This document shows positions 11,036 to 23,883 of a stretch of DNA of 64,000 bases, piece after piece. The notes beneath the pieces were generated by a model. It was not told the origin of the DNA and made no database searches. It was given only the letters and a program-made list of their open reading frames with translations. Source of the DNA: Nepenthes gracilis (lineage: Eukaryota > Streptophyta > Magnoliopsida > Caryophyllales > Nepenthaceae). The position numbers and the translations under genes were made by a program. Location of the stretch: positions 25,464,519 through 25,528,518 of the forward strand of contig BSYO01000005.1 of the NCBI GenBank assembly GCA_033239525.1. Reading direction: 5' to 3'. Each line of letters opens with the position of its first letter. Position 1 is the stretch's first letter.

Positions 11036-13220
11036 TATATGAACCACACACTTCTGGAGAGAGTAAGGTGCATGCTCTTTGAAGCAATGCTTCTTGCACA
11101 CTTTTGGGTCGAAGCACTGAAGACGGCGGCCTACGTCATAAATAGGTCGTCCAGTAAACCTTGAAGGGTGAAGTGTCGGAGAAGATATGATCAAATAAGG
11201 AGCCATCTTATGATTATCTACAGGTGTTTAGATGTAAAGCTTTCGTTCATATCCTAAGAGATGAAAGGACAAAATTGGAGCCAAATATGATGCAGTGCAT
11301 CTGTCTGGGTTACGGGGAAGATGAGCTGAGTTAAAGATTTTATAATCCAGTTGGAAGAAGACTTGTCTAATCAAGGGATATAACTTTCTTTGAAGATGAA
11401 ACGATCAAGGATATTCGCAAAAAGATCAAGTGTGATGTCGAGCAGACGGACAAAGTAAGTGTCGAAGTTGTCCGTTCGGTATCTCTGGAAGACGAGGACA
11501 ATGGTCCTAATAATGGCTCCTGATGAAGACCAGGATGAAGTCATCTCTTAGCCGCCGAGGATCTGCCTGTCAGACGATCCTCACGAAACAGACGGCCATC
11601 CGTCCGTCTGTTACCCAGTGAATATGTTATGCTCATTGATATCGGAAAGCCTGAGACTTATGAAGAGGCTATGGAAGACAAGAATAAGGAGAAATTGCTG
11701 GAAGTTATGAAGGATGAAATGTGTTCTCTCTATGAAAATCGCACATTTTATTAAGCCAAGCTTCCTAAGGAGAAGAGAGCTCTCAAGAACAAGTGGGTCT
11801 TTCGGCTGAAGACATCTGAAGACACTATGCAGCCGAGATACAAGGCGCGGCTAGTAGTAAAAGGTTTTATTAAACAAAAGGGAGTTAATTTTGATGAGAT
11901 TTTTGCTCCAGTGGTAAAAATATCTTCCATAAGGGTTGTGTTGAAATTGGCAGCCACCTAGAATCTGGAAGTAGAGCAGATGGATATCCGGACAGCCTTC
12001 TTCCATGGTGAACTAGAAGAAAAAATTTACATAGAACAGCCGAAAGAGTTTGAGGTTAAGGGGAAGGAACGACTCGTCTGTAGTCTAAGGAAGAGTTTGT
12101 ATAGGTTGAAACAAGCTCCAAGACAGTGGTACAAGAAGTTCGAGTCGGTCATGGTCAGTCAAGGGTACCGGCAGAGTACTTGTGATCACTGTGTATTCAC
12201 ATAGAGATTTTCCGAAGATGATTTTGTTATCCTTCTCCTGTACGTGGATGACATATTGATTGTTGGACGGAATGCTATTCAAATAAAGAAGTTGAAGGAG
12301 CAACTTGGACGGTCTTTTGCCATGAAAGATCTCGCTCCGGCGAAGTAGGTTCCTAGCGTCAGAATTATTCACGATCGGGGGGCATGGAGACTATGGTTGT
12401 TCCAAGAAAGTTATATTTAGAAGGTACTCCAACGCTTTAACATGGACAAGTCCAAGTCTGTCAGCACTCCACTGGCAAACCACCACAGGTTGAGCAATCA
12501 TCAGTGTCCGTCTTCGGATGAAGAGAAGACATACATGAGAGGTGTTCCCTATTTCTCAATTGTGGGAAGCCTGATGTATGTCCTGATGTACACAAGGCTA
12601 GACATAGCACATTCTGTGGGTACCGCCAGCCGTTTTCTATCAAACCCAGGAAAGGAGCACTGGTCCGTGCTTAAGTGGATCATAAGATACATCTGAGGAA
12701 CTTTCAAGAGGTGCTTGTATCTTAAAAGTGACGAGCCTCAATTGGTGGGTTACTCGGATGCTGATATAGCATGGGGACATTGACAGTCGCAAGTCTACTT
12801 CGGGATATTTAGTAAAGTTTGCTAGAGGTGTTGTTTTCTGGCAGTCCAAGTTATAGAAGTGCGTCACCCTTTCTACTACAGAGGTTGAGTACATTGCCAT
12901 GATAGAAACTTGTAAAGAGATATTGTGAATGAAGAAGTTCATTTAGGAATTGGGCATCAGACAAGAAAAGTATGCAGTACTTTGTGATAGTCAAAGTGCC
13001 ATACATCTCTGCAAGAACTTCTCATTTCATTCCAGATCGAAGTATATCGATCTTCGATATCATTGAGCGAGGGATGTGCTTGAAGCCAGTCTACTGTCAC
13101 TAGAGAAGATTGGCACTGAAGAGAATGGGGCGGATATGGCGACTAAAATTCTACCGAAATGGAAGAATGAAGTTTGCTGTAAGATGGCTAAGCTGATAGA
13201 CTTAACTTTCCCACAGTCGT
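11036..13220 (+). pseudogene. Copia pol relic: integrase C-terminus, reverse transcriptase, RNase H
   Basis: Reading through stops, the order is integrase core end (FWVEALKTAAYVINRS), reverse transcriptase (KNKWVFRLK; DIRTAFFHGELEEKIYIEQP; CSLRKSLYRLKQAPRQWYKK; catalytic YVDD in LLYVDDILIVG at 12235-12265), then the copia connection (MDKSKSVSTPLA) and RNase H (SDAD; DSRKSTSGY in the shifted frame; TEVEYIAM). The order integrase before RT is diagnostic of Ty1/copia. Gag, protease and the integrase N-terminus are missing. Nonsense codons lie at 11959, 12202, 12346, 12418, 12694, 12854, 12926, 12944 and 13064, and one extra G near 12771 shifts the frame. A PPT and LTR follow, so it is a 5'-truncated element. 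Confidence 0.9.
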
Positions 13221-13231
13221 GAGGAAAAGTT

Positions 13232-14058
13232 TGTTAGGAGGTCACTCCCATGTGAAACTCTTAATGACCGGAGGACTAAGACGGAGCTCATAGACTGTGA
13301 AGTAAATAAGTAGAAGGAATTTTGGTCAACAAAGTTGACCGAAAATAATTAGATAGGCAATAATGTCTGGTCAATATGTTAACCGACGAGTGGCATAAGC
13401 TGCCCTGCATTGTTGAAAGATTCCTAAAGGACTGCAGACCGATCTTCTAAGGAATTGGCGGTCATGTAGAGAGGACGGTCAACGGGCGCTGACTGATCTT
13501 GTGAAGAACGCGGGCGTTGGAATGTTGTCCGTCCGTTAGGAAATCCAGAATAGTGCTAGCTCCGAAGATCTTCTGAGCATATGTAATCTTAGACGATTTT
13601 GTAGGAATTGTTTTTATATAGAGGATATTCATATTATTTGTAAGGACAGATTTTATCGGAGAATAAAGAATATTCATTTGATTTACTAATATTGGTATCT
13701 GGTTATTTTAAGGGTGAATGAAGGAAAGAAAATTGTACACACAGAGAAGAAAATAGACAGGGAAGAAAAGATAGAGAGTTGTGAGCAAAACAAATTGTGT
13801 TTTGTATTACTTGTGCTCTGTTATTCGGTCTTCTTTTTCTTGTGCCAGTGTATTTGTGGGATATTGTTTCCAGTCTCCATATAGTGAAATCGTTTCGTGG
13901 ACAAATGTCCCGTCGTTTTTTCCTTACTTGATAAGGGTTTTTCACGTAAAAATTCGTGTGTTCATCATCTTCTTCTTCACTCCTTTACTGTGTCTGTTTG
14001 TTTGTGAAGTTCGACGACCTACTGTCCGCCCGATCACGTCTCTTTTGAGACAACAACA
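13232..14058 (+). mobile_element. 3' LTR of the truncated copia element
   Basis: A purine tract (gaggaaaagtt, 13221-13231) is followed by TGTTAGGAGGTCACTCCCAT; the LTR ends around CAACA/CAACAACA at 14055-14058. It contains a W-box pair in inverted orientation (GGTCAAC-AAA-GTTGACC, 13324-13340) and several more TTGAC cores. Its start resembles the LTR-like piece at 28634. The 5' partner LTR is not in the window, so a target duplication cannot be tested. Confidence 0.65.
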
Positions 14059-14705
14059 ATATCCTGAGAAAATTCACTACTACACTTTCCTATGTGGAAA
14101 GGATATTATCAATCTAGAAATAATCTATTGATTTTATTCCATTGTGATACTAAGGAGTATGGTTAAAGGAAAGAAAAGGTAATCATGTGAATAACAATAA
14201 TTTCATTAATTGTGAGCCTCACAAAAACTCAATACTAAATTGAGTAAAATTATCATCTGACCCGAAATTGCTATTGAGAATCATGGGTTAACTTATTTCT
14301 TTGCTTATAATGAATTTTTATTCTAGTAGAAATTGTTATATCCTCGGCTACCACTAATTTAGAATAAAATTTTAATTCTACTTTATTAAATATATTGTAA
14401 GAATATAATATGCTTTATTAAATAAGTATTTTCACCGGTCACTGTCTACCTTCTCTGCCCTCCACAGTTACCCATTGTTATCATTGGCTATCACTTTAAG
14501 ACAACAAGAATAAAAACTCACTCCTTATCAAAATCTTATTCACATATCGAATTTATATTTTACTTGCAAACTAATAGACCCTTAGCTTTGTAAAAAGATT
14601 TCCGATCAATACAATGCTTTACGTACCTCGACACACATGATTCTCCAATTAATTGTCATTCCAAAACTAATCAGCTTCGACGATTAGTGTATTAAAGCCA
14701 CTCCC
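14059..14705 (+). other. Host DNA homologous to the CRK copy B intron region
   Basis: From about 14230 the sequence matches 35860-36310 (shared: catgggttaacttat and surroundings). It has no coding content of its own and leads into the DUF26 fossil. Between 14059 and 14230 nothing recognisable is seen. Confidence 0.6.
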
Positions 14706-14965
14706 ACATATAGATACCACGCTTGTACCCGTAGAACCACTTTTAGAGCCAATAGCACTTAGCAATCAAATCAAAACTATCAACTCTCAACTACATCCTC
14801 CAACACCACCACCAAAAACGACTTCTGCAGCTTTACCATAGTTTCAAAAGAGACACTGGAAGCAGCTTATGGTCTCTTTCTTTGCCCACAGAACCTCAGT
14901 TGATGAATGAGCAGTGATTGTGTAGCCACTGCACCGCTGCTATGGTTTGGGAATGCCTGAAAGTT
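14706..14965 (+). pseudogene. Fossil DUF26 (Gnk2) ectodomain exon of CRK copy A
   Basis: One frame from 14715 reads YHACTRRTTFRANST, stop, QSNQNYQL, then NDFCSFTIVSK and AAYGLFLC, followed by two stops and (D)CVATA. This is the ordered pattern of a DUF26 N-terminal half: an early Cys, a TTF-AN-S segment, then YGLFLC and a downstream CVATA. In-frame stops are TAG 14760 and TGA-TGA 14901-14906. The second DUF26 domain is not recognisable. It lies about 0.9 kb before the transmembrane exon, so it is presumably the former ectodomain exon of this kinase. A matching fossil lies at 36312-36500. Confidence 0.75.
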
Positions 14966-15851
14966 AAAAGCCATCATTTAGTATCACGAGCGCTCATGAT
15001 GGGCAGCACAAATTAATACATCTTACATCTTCAGATTGAACCTTTTATGTACGAGTGTAATGTTTTCATTGATGCCGGTTTGCAGAGGAAAATGGAATGA
15101 GCTTATGAAGAGGGCAATGATACTAGTAGTGAAAAGCATCCAAATATGTATAAATTAGGCTATGAATCAAATTTATGATCCACTATAACTTCATTGTGAT
15201 CTTCATTTTAGGATTTTTTCAATCCACATATACCCCTAACAATCTCTCTCATGGGTGATAATGCTTCCCCCTAAAGCAAATCTTGCAATATCACTAACCA
15301 TGGGCTTTTTCCATCTTGGCTTACATCTATACTATTGAGAGAGCGGGAAAAACTTCATAGCATTAGCATCCATGGGACCTACTCATGCTTATGCACAAAT
15401 ACTTATGTGACTCGTTAAGGAGATATCTGCATAATTATTTTTTTTCCAACTCTCAGAATTTTTCCACGCAAAGTCTTATATCTCATTGTTGTATCTATTA
15501 TTTTATATTGTATGTAATCTTATCATCTCCTCGCAAGTTGAAATAAAAGGTTCAGTATCAATTATTGTAGAAATTAGTTTCTGACTTTGTGAGTAAATCT
15601 TTGGTGATATGAATTTAATACTTTAGAGTTAGAAAAATAGCATAATTTGCATTTTTGTTAATAAGGACTTCTAGAAATAAATATGAAAAAAACAAAAGGA
15701 AAACTAAAAATAATATTCTATAGCTTAGTTTCCACCTTTTTTGTTTAACCTTTCCCATAAATATATACACAAAGGGTTACATATATAAAGGGTTTGGTAC
15801 TTGATGTTTTAAAAGTTTAAGCCAATTGAGTAGTCTAATTTGGTTGTGCAG

Positions 15852-18366
15852 CAAAGAAGAGTTCATCGACCAAAGTAATTGTTGGCATAATTGCTCTTGT
15901 AGCTGTTGCCTTGATGCTGTTGATTATCATAAGCATTTGTCTTCTGAATAGGAAAAGAAAGAAGACAAAGCTAGAAGCGATAGAAGTTACTAGAAATGGT
16001 AAGCAAAACAAATATTGACTCAAGCAAGGCAAATATATACTCATTATCAATTTGTAGGTTCAAATTCATTTTAATACTTTGTTATTGTTCGTATTACAAG
16101 TAGTAAAGATTTTACAAATGTTGAGTCTTTACGATACGATTTGAATACACTCCAAGCTACAACAAACAACATTTCTGATGAAAATAAAGTCAGGGAAGGC
16201 GGATTTGGTAGTGTGTACAAGGTAAGAATTTCAAATTCTAATCATTAAAATAGCACTTAATTCTATCTTGGCGATTATTTATATTTTGTATGCTGCCACA
16301 CAAAACACGAAAACAAAAAGGGTATACTTTGTCGTAGGGCACGCTATCAAATGGCCAAGAAGTAGCAGTAAAGAGATCGTGTAGAAGCTCTAGCCACGGC
16401 GTAGATGAATTCAAGAATGAGATAGTATTGTTTGCCAAGCTTCAACATAAAAATCTAGTGAAGCTTTTGAGATTCTGCTTGGCTGGTGATGAAAAACTAC
16501 TTGTATATGAATTTGTACCCAACAAAAGCTTAGACTACTTCTTATTCGGCATGCTACAAAAAGATCATATATTTTGCATCTTGAACAATAATTCATCACC
16601 TTTGATTATTCTAAATATATAAGTTTTCAACTACACGAAATACTTTTTGGTACTAAAGAAGATTTGTATGTCTTATGATTTGTTCATGTACAGATTCGGA
16701 AAAGCAAAGACTGATAGATTGGCCACAACGTTACAAAATTATACAAGGCATTGCAAGAAGGATGCTTTATCTCCATGAAGATTCTCAACTCAGAATTATA
16801 TATCGTGATCTAAAAGCAAGCAACATCTTATTGGATGCTAATATGAACCAAAAAATTTCAGACTTTGGAATAGCAAGAATTTTCAATGTGGATCAAAGCC
16901 AAGCCAACACAAACAGAATTGTTGGGACATAGTATGCTATGAATTTTCAATTATTCTAACGTGCTAATTGACTCGATAAATAAAAAGATGAAAAACAAAA
17001 CAGCTGCTTCAATATCAAACTAATTTATGATTTTTTGGATGTTTTGTAGTGGCTACATATCCCCAGAGTATGCCATGCACGGGCAATTCTCAATAAAATC
17101 AGATGTATACAGTTTTGGTATACTTATCTTAGAGATCATAAGTGGGAAGAGGAACGATAACTTTTACCAACCTGACGTCAAAGGCCATGTGGGCCGTGTG
17201 AGTATGAACAATCATTTTATATTATAGTTATCTGGGTTTTTATATTTGAACCAAAGGGGTTGTACCTCACTTACGAGATAAAGTAGTTGAGTCATACTAT
17301 TTGGACTCCTGGATATAAATCTAACAATCCAAGTACAATGTTAAACAAATCAAATGCAAAGCAGTTTTTTCTCGTTTGAAACAAGAAAAATTTATAACCG
17401 TTGAATTTATATCCAACGCTTTTAGAGTGGTGAGAAAGGATTATTTCTTAAAAGTGAGATGCAACCCTACCAAACTTGTTTGTTTTACCCAACAATAAAT
17501 GTGTAAAGAGGATAATCAAGTATTCATTGGGATAAAATATTGTGAAAAATTATGTCATTCTTGTGCAAATCTTGCAAAACATCAACAATGACTACATTCA
17601 TAATATATGAGCAATTTTTACATGGAACTCCTCAAAATTAAGGAGAAAAAATCACACTATTTTCACATCAAAAAACAGTACTCTGCTATTAACAATGAAA
17701 ACTACCATGGTGCTCGAGCTCATGTGGTGCACAACTCATGCGTTTGCACTGTCGCATAGGCATGAAGCACTTAGATGCTGTTAATCTTTCACTCAAGCTC
17801 CCTTTGAGTGTTTAGCATACGCCCATGTATTGTTTGTCTTTCCCTTGAGTAGGAATCACCCACCAACACTAGTATTAGTGGAAATCAATAAAACCAACCA
17901 TATGTATATATATATATATACAACAAACCATGTGATTAACGTAGGAATGATTTATACCAACAATAACAAAATTTACTTACCAAAAAAAAGTAATGAAGGT
18001 TAGGGCATTGTCTACTACTTTTTGTTATCAGTTTTGATTTATTGAAAGGCTCAAGAAAGACATATAACTTGAAATTTGTAGGCTTGGATGCAACGGAGAG
18101 ATGTGGTGCTCTTGGAATTTATGGATCCAACTCTAAGAGATTCATATTCAAGTAATGAAGTTAGAAGATGCATTCAAATTGGATTATTATGTGTTCAGAA
18201 AAATATAGATGAGAGACCTAGAATGACATCCATAATTCTTCTGCTTAACAATTACTCTAACATTATACCAACACCTCAACAACCATCCTCCTTCCCGCCT
18301 AGTAGGAATTATCACGAGCTTAATATCCAACCAATCAATGAGCAAGTCGATGCCATGGTCCATTAA
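15852..18366 (+). CDS. Cysteine-rich receptor-like kinase, transmembrane and kinase exons (copy A)
   Basis: Six exons join in frame: 15852-15998, 16109-16221, 16338-16548, 16694-16931, 17050-17197 and 18082-18366 (379 residues, stop at 18364). Exon 1 here has the transmembrane helix ([20 protein letters not shown]) and a basic stop-transfer run. The kinase shows a glycine loop reading [10 protein letters not shown] (first Gly replaced by Arg), lysine in [13 protein letters not shown] in place of [25 protein letters not shown] and a C-terminal lobe with ERPRM. It would be a membrane Ser/Thr kinase of immune and stress signalling. The second acceptor is the AG at 16107, which restores phase. 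The third intron has a GC donor (16549), a rare class that can be functional. No ectodomain, signal peptide or start codon is found, only a fossil upstream. It may be an orphan kinase gene or a recent pseudogene. Confidence 0.8.
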
Positions 18367-20654
18367 TGAAGTCTCAATCATTGAAATGGAGCCTAGATAG
18401 GGAAAAGTGAAGGAGAATTGGCTAAGATTAAAACATTAAATACTACATAATTAATGATTACAATCTATTGATATGTACACGTCCTTGCGTTGATGGCGGG
18501 CCATGGTTCGTAGTCAAGATAGATAATAAGGCAACGAGTGACTTCTTATGAAGAACTCTACTGCTATTTTAGCTTTAGTCATTGAGTATTCTAAATATTT
18601 GAGTATGTCTCTAATAACTTTCTCAATAAATGAATGACAAGAACTTATTTATCTATTCAAATTCCACTTGTATTGATTTGAAGCATACAATAAAAAATAA
18701 TAGTGTTTTTCTCATTTTTATTTTAAATGTTTAATGTTGAGTTATTAATATGATACCTATTAGGCATAGTTAATGACAAATTTAATAACGTTAAATGTGT
18801 CTTCTTAGAGTAAGACATTATAGAAATAAGTAAAATTCTAATTGATTAGCTATAAATAGAAGGTAATAGTTAATATGGAAGGGAATACACTTTTTGAGAA
18901 TATAAAAATTGTCTAGGAAATATTTCTTTTTTAATGATATTTTTAAATATTCATTCATTAATTAAATAATGTTAAACAATTTCTTATAAGTTCAAGCGAA
19001 TGTATATTGTTAGGTTTAATTATGAATGTTGGCATTTTCCTACACTGGTCAACCAAGAATTAATTTAACATATGATTAATGTTAACCATGAATTGCGTGT
19101 GATTTAGAGAAAGGAGAACATTGAAACCATGCACAAAGTATAGGTTACAAGCACTCCTACATACTTTCTTTCTAGACAACCAAATCATAGTAACTTATTT
19201 TAATTTTTTTATAAAAAATAATAATTTAATAGTAATTTACGAATAATAGTTTACAAATATTCAATCTTTAGATTTTAAATAATTAGACTCGAGTTTAGAT
19301 TTAGTTCGCTTATAACAAAACAAATTAAGTCAAAGGCAAATCTAAACCAAACTCAAGCCCATTATTTTTTTAAATGGAAATAACACAATGTGAACTTGAC
19401 TTCAAACTCATCTATAAGAAAAATGACTTAGGAACATCATTAGCAACTTTCAAGATAATATCAGATGATATGATACTTATTCATATATCTATTTATTTTT
19501 ATATAAATTTGATAATATAAATAGATAAATTAGATACTATATCGTTAAAAATACTTAAAAAATAGCTAAAGAATATTCACATACTACCGCTAAAATTATT
19601 ATATAAACGAATCAATCCAAATCTGAATATTAAAAAGAGATGTTTATAACTACAGTTGTGCGTGCGAAAACGAGGCATTAGTTCGGCCAAAATTGGACAG
19701 CTTCATGCTTGAGGTCGTCCACGTTATTTGATGAGCGAGGTGATTCCCTTATTGTTGTTTGTTCATTTGTAAAATATCCATGTGTTGATCGCTTATTTGT
19801 ATAACAAAGCGATCTCTTCTTTACAGACTCGTATGTTATTTTATAGTAGTGTTAGAATGACACTTTTTAAATATTATTTTAATTTTTTTAATAATATGAT
19901 ATATTATATATATATATATATTTATATTTATATAACAATAGAAAATAAACGATTATTATGATATTGAAAAATATTTTCAAAATAACTAAAATGAGTCCCC
20001 AAACATTTCTTTTATTGTTATTATGTTTATTTTCAACATTACCACCAAAGACCAAATGTTTATTAAATTAACATCTGACCCTTCAAGTCTGATATGTACT
20101 AATAAATGAATTAGCGTACCCATATGGATAGAATTGACCTCAAGACAATTCGACTTAGAAAACTCAATCGTCTATGCCAACTTCCTTTTACCGATAGACT
20201 GACCCATCAGCGACTTAATCAGCTAGTATGAGAAGGCTAAGCTCATGTGCCATCATTATTCTTGAAGCATAACTTCAAATTACCTTAGATTCCCGAGCTA
20301 GCTAAAAGATTGGAGCACTCATCTTTTCCATAAAGATCTGAAAAGATATGTACATCCAATAGAAAGATTAGAAAAAAACAATGTGTAGTCCTTTGCCTGC
20401 CAATGGAAACTCGGGACCAGAAAAGGGTATGTCAAAACCCCAAAAAAAATGCATGTATATTAAAAAATGATGGTCCAATAAAAGGCCAATAAATAAAAAG
20501 AATCCATGCAATAGTGGAAAAGTCTCAGAGGAAAGAAGACAATGTGCAAAAACAGAGAAAGAAAAGCAAGCAAGAATACTCCCAAGAAAATAATTACCAC
20601 TAAACCTTGGTCAGTCAAGTTGTTTGACTTTAAAAAAGTATTACATTTTTTTGA
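18367..20654. other. Intergenic DNA downstream of CRK copy A
   Basis: The first 550 bases match the DNA downstream of copy B (40520-41058 and on from 45482). The site at 18901-18920 (tataaaaattgtctaggaaa) is the uninterrupted form of the copia insertion site at 41058/45482. A TA-rich run lies near 19900-19920. No gene is supported. Confidence 0.65.
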
Positions 20655-22260
20655 ATGGATTACTTGGACAACCCCATAACTTCTTATTACCCAAGGAAAA
20701 AGAAAACGCTTAGAAACAAAAATATGTATTAAAAATATTTTATATTGATATATCCTGTGACGGCATTGGGTAAGTTTTTAGAGTATTAAGTATTTTGAAA
20801 ATTAACTCCATATACCCACAAATGCGTAATTTTCAATATCTACATTTGAATTAAACCTGATCTGCGCACAAGCATATTTTATCCAAATTGCTGCATGCTT
20901 GATGTGTATCTAGATAGCGTACAAGTGTACTTTGCTCAAATTGTCTACACATAATGTGCGTTTGATCAATATATATACACAATATACACAAATTATCTGC
21001 ACCTATTGTGCGTCCAAGTGGCGTAAGTGTGCCTAAGTGGCGCACATGTGTAGGGGTGCGGACCTCTTATTTTACCTTTTGCGCTTGATGTGTGCCTACA
21101 TGACACATGTATTTTGAGACATGACATTTCTTTTTGCTGTATATTTTTAAGCTAATTTTTTATCCTCTCTATAAATATTTTCTTTTCATAACTTAAAAGG
21201 ACATTTAAAATTAATTGAAAATGGGATACTCTTCAATACTCTCCTTGAATACTTATAAATAGTATCTTTTGAGAAAACCATTCAATAATTGTTGATATCT
21301 AGCGTCAATACTTTCTCATTACTCATTCCTCTATAATTCTCTCTTTATGTTCACATCTATTCCAATCTAATAGTTTTCATCGAGACATAGAAGGTGTGAA
21401 AACTGAGATCAAATGGTGTATAGAGATTCGACAACTCGTGAAATAAGATCGACGAAAAGATCAAAAAGTGTCCAGTTCTATTACTAAAGGCAAACCTAAA
21501 GAACTCCTTAGTAGGAGTCACAAGTCTAAAATAAATTTGTAAATATTTAATGTGTTTATACAGTTGACTTGTAAGTTAATTTTTTTAGTACATTACTTTT
21601 ACTGATTGTAGAAATCTAGTAGATTTTAGTCAATAATCGCGATTATTGAGATTTTTTTTACCATCAAAATTTTGTCTTGTTTATTTATACACTGTACATA
21701 TTTGTTTGATATACATCTAAATTTGAGTATATTTTATGCACATTATATATTATTATATAATTTACATTTATAATTTTAAAAATAGTCGAAATGTGTTAAG
21801 ATTAGAAATCTCTTAGTTTTATTCAATTGGTATCAAAGATACACCCCGATTCATAAACCTAATCTAAATGCACATTTATAAATCTCTATCAATTCCTCCC
21901 TACTTTAATGGGAGTAACTATACTTATTAAAAGGTTCGTATGAGAACCTTCTTAAAATTTACGGATGAACAAGTATGGAAAGTACACAATCTGAGTGGAC
22001 ACCACCAAACAGCACTACGAGTGATGAACCTATCATTATGGACAAAGAGGAACTCAATACTTATAATTGGAATACTAAGGAGTTGTATGCTATTTTTATA
22101 ACTATATTTCATGAGAAATTTAAACATATATTGATATATGAGATATTTAAAGATACTTGGGACATTCATCAAATTATTTATTAAAAATTGTAAATACTTA
22201 CTATGAGATTTGAGAAAATTAAAATGAAGGATGATTAAACTTTTGATGAGTTTTATGTAA
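20655..22260 (+). mobile_element. Relic copia LTR and gag (copy in block 2)
   Basis: This is the counterpart of 1-1690. The LTR part ends near 21830 before 'ttggtatcaaagatacaccc', closer to an intact PBS than copy 1 (ttggtatcaaaga against ttggtattaaaga). The gag relic at 21975-22184 carries the same WTPPNS and KEELNTYNW segments. A short deletion after 22175 removes the HEGTKFAKNS part present in copy 1. Confidence 0.6.
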
Positions 22261-22600
22261 AACTCAATTGTTTGTGTTATTATTAAACTAAATTAAAATT
22301 ATATATATTTTTTCTTTGTAAAGCAAAATAGCTTAATTTTTTCCAATATTAATATAATTTGTAGCAAATTAAATTAATAACATAATCTACTAATAAGCTA
22401 ACAATCTTGAAGCTAAAAATAAACTTATTCCACTCTCTCAAGTATCATCAACTCATATAATTAAAAAAAATCATATTTTCCTATAATACTTATATATTTT
22501 GATATATTCTATGTATTTTTGGGCAAGCCAAATTAGACTAGACAAATGGTCAATTCCACAGATTAATAAATATTGAAGAGACTGACATTGGCAGTGGTAA

Positions 22601-22832
22601 GGGCTCCCGGGATCCCGCTTCGTGTAACGAGCGAAGCAGGCCCCTATTCCACATGTCCGAACAGTTGAATTTCATCCTTGGCTGAATTTGACTGTCCGAT
22701 TTTATTTAAATTATAAAAAAATAAATTATAATAAATTTGGATGGTCGGATTTGACCGAGCACGGAATCCAACCACCTGGACAAGGAAAGCTAAGACCTGC
22801 TTATCCTATACGCAAAGCAGGATCCCCATTCT
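22601..22832. mobile_element. MITE with long imperfect terminal inverted repeats, copy 2
   Basis: Same element as at 1971. Here the left end also forms a small internal hairpin (GCTTCG...CGAAGC at about 22617-22639). The ends CGGGATCCCGCTTCGTGTA and TACGCAAAGCAGGATCCCC are near-inverse. Presence in both blocks dates it before the block duplication. Confidence 0.6.
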
Positions 22833-23883
22833 CGATGAATATAGAGGTTGTAAATTTTTGCAAAAGGAATTGTTTGGTTATACTGTTAGTTATTTGTTAA
22901 ATATTCTCAAATAATATGATATACATTCATTTATTTTTATTTTTATGTGGACTTGTTTTTGTGGATTTATGAATAAAATTCTACATTGTCGATAATATTT
23001 TAAAAATAATTAAAATATATCCTTCTAACACTAATCTTATACAAATAACCAATTTATATCCCACACTTAAGAAAATACCTTGATTATAAAACTTGTCCTC
23101 AATGAGATATTATGAAAATAACCTATTTTAATATTTTGATTTTGTAAAGAAACCAAATGTCTTGTATTGCAATTGTCGAAGTATTCATATGTTGAAGTGT
23201 TCTCTTTGTTGCCACTTTTATTTTGGAAGTGTTAACGGCTAATGGGTGAATTCTAACGAGAGATTGGTTAGAAGTCCTGCATAGAGATAATAAATTGGTT
23301 GTATTAACCCAATTCATGAACCATGCCAGGCTACGTCTTCATGGCCTGCATGCCTTGCTAGCATGACCCATATATATATATAACAGTTACATGATAGGTT
23401 GCACAAGTAATATGTGTTGAACTTGTGACACTTAATTCTTAATTTATCCTTTATGACATCAACAACTAAGTAATTGGATGATTTATCAATAATAACTATG
23501 TTTAGATGAATTATTGAGTAATATAGGAAGACAGCTAGTACCTCACCTGCACTTGTGTGGTGTTTGGGCATAATTAGCAACGTCGGTATCGTTCGTACAT
23601 AACTGATAGTAAAAGTGGCACTCATGTGTGGCTTAGAGAGTGCTTATACGTGTATGTGTTTTGTCCTCACACTTGATGGATCCATGATTGATATTTGTGC
23701 GCAAATCTGAATACTTAATGATTTTTTATTAATTTTTTATTTATTTTTATTATGGATTCGAGAAAGGAGAAAGAAAGATAGGAAAAGAATAAAAGAAAAA
23801 AAAAAGAGAGTATAAAGGTGATCTTAAAGCTAAATTGTGCAAGATTTTGATATTAGTCAAATTAAGACAAGTACATTTAACTC

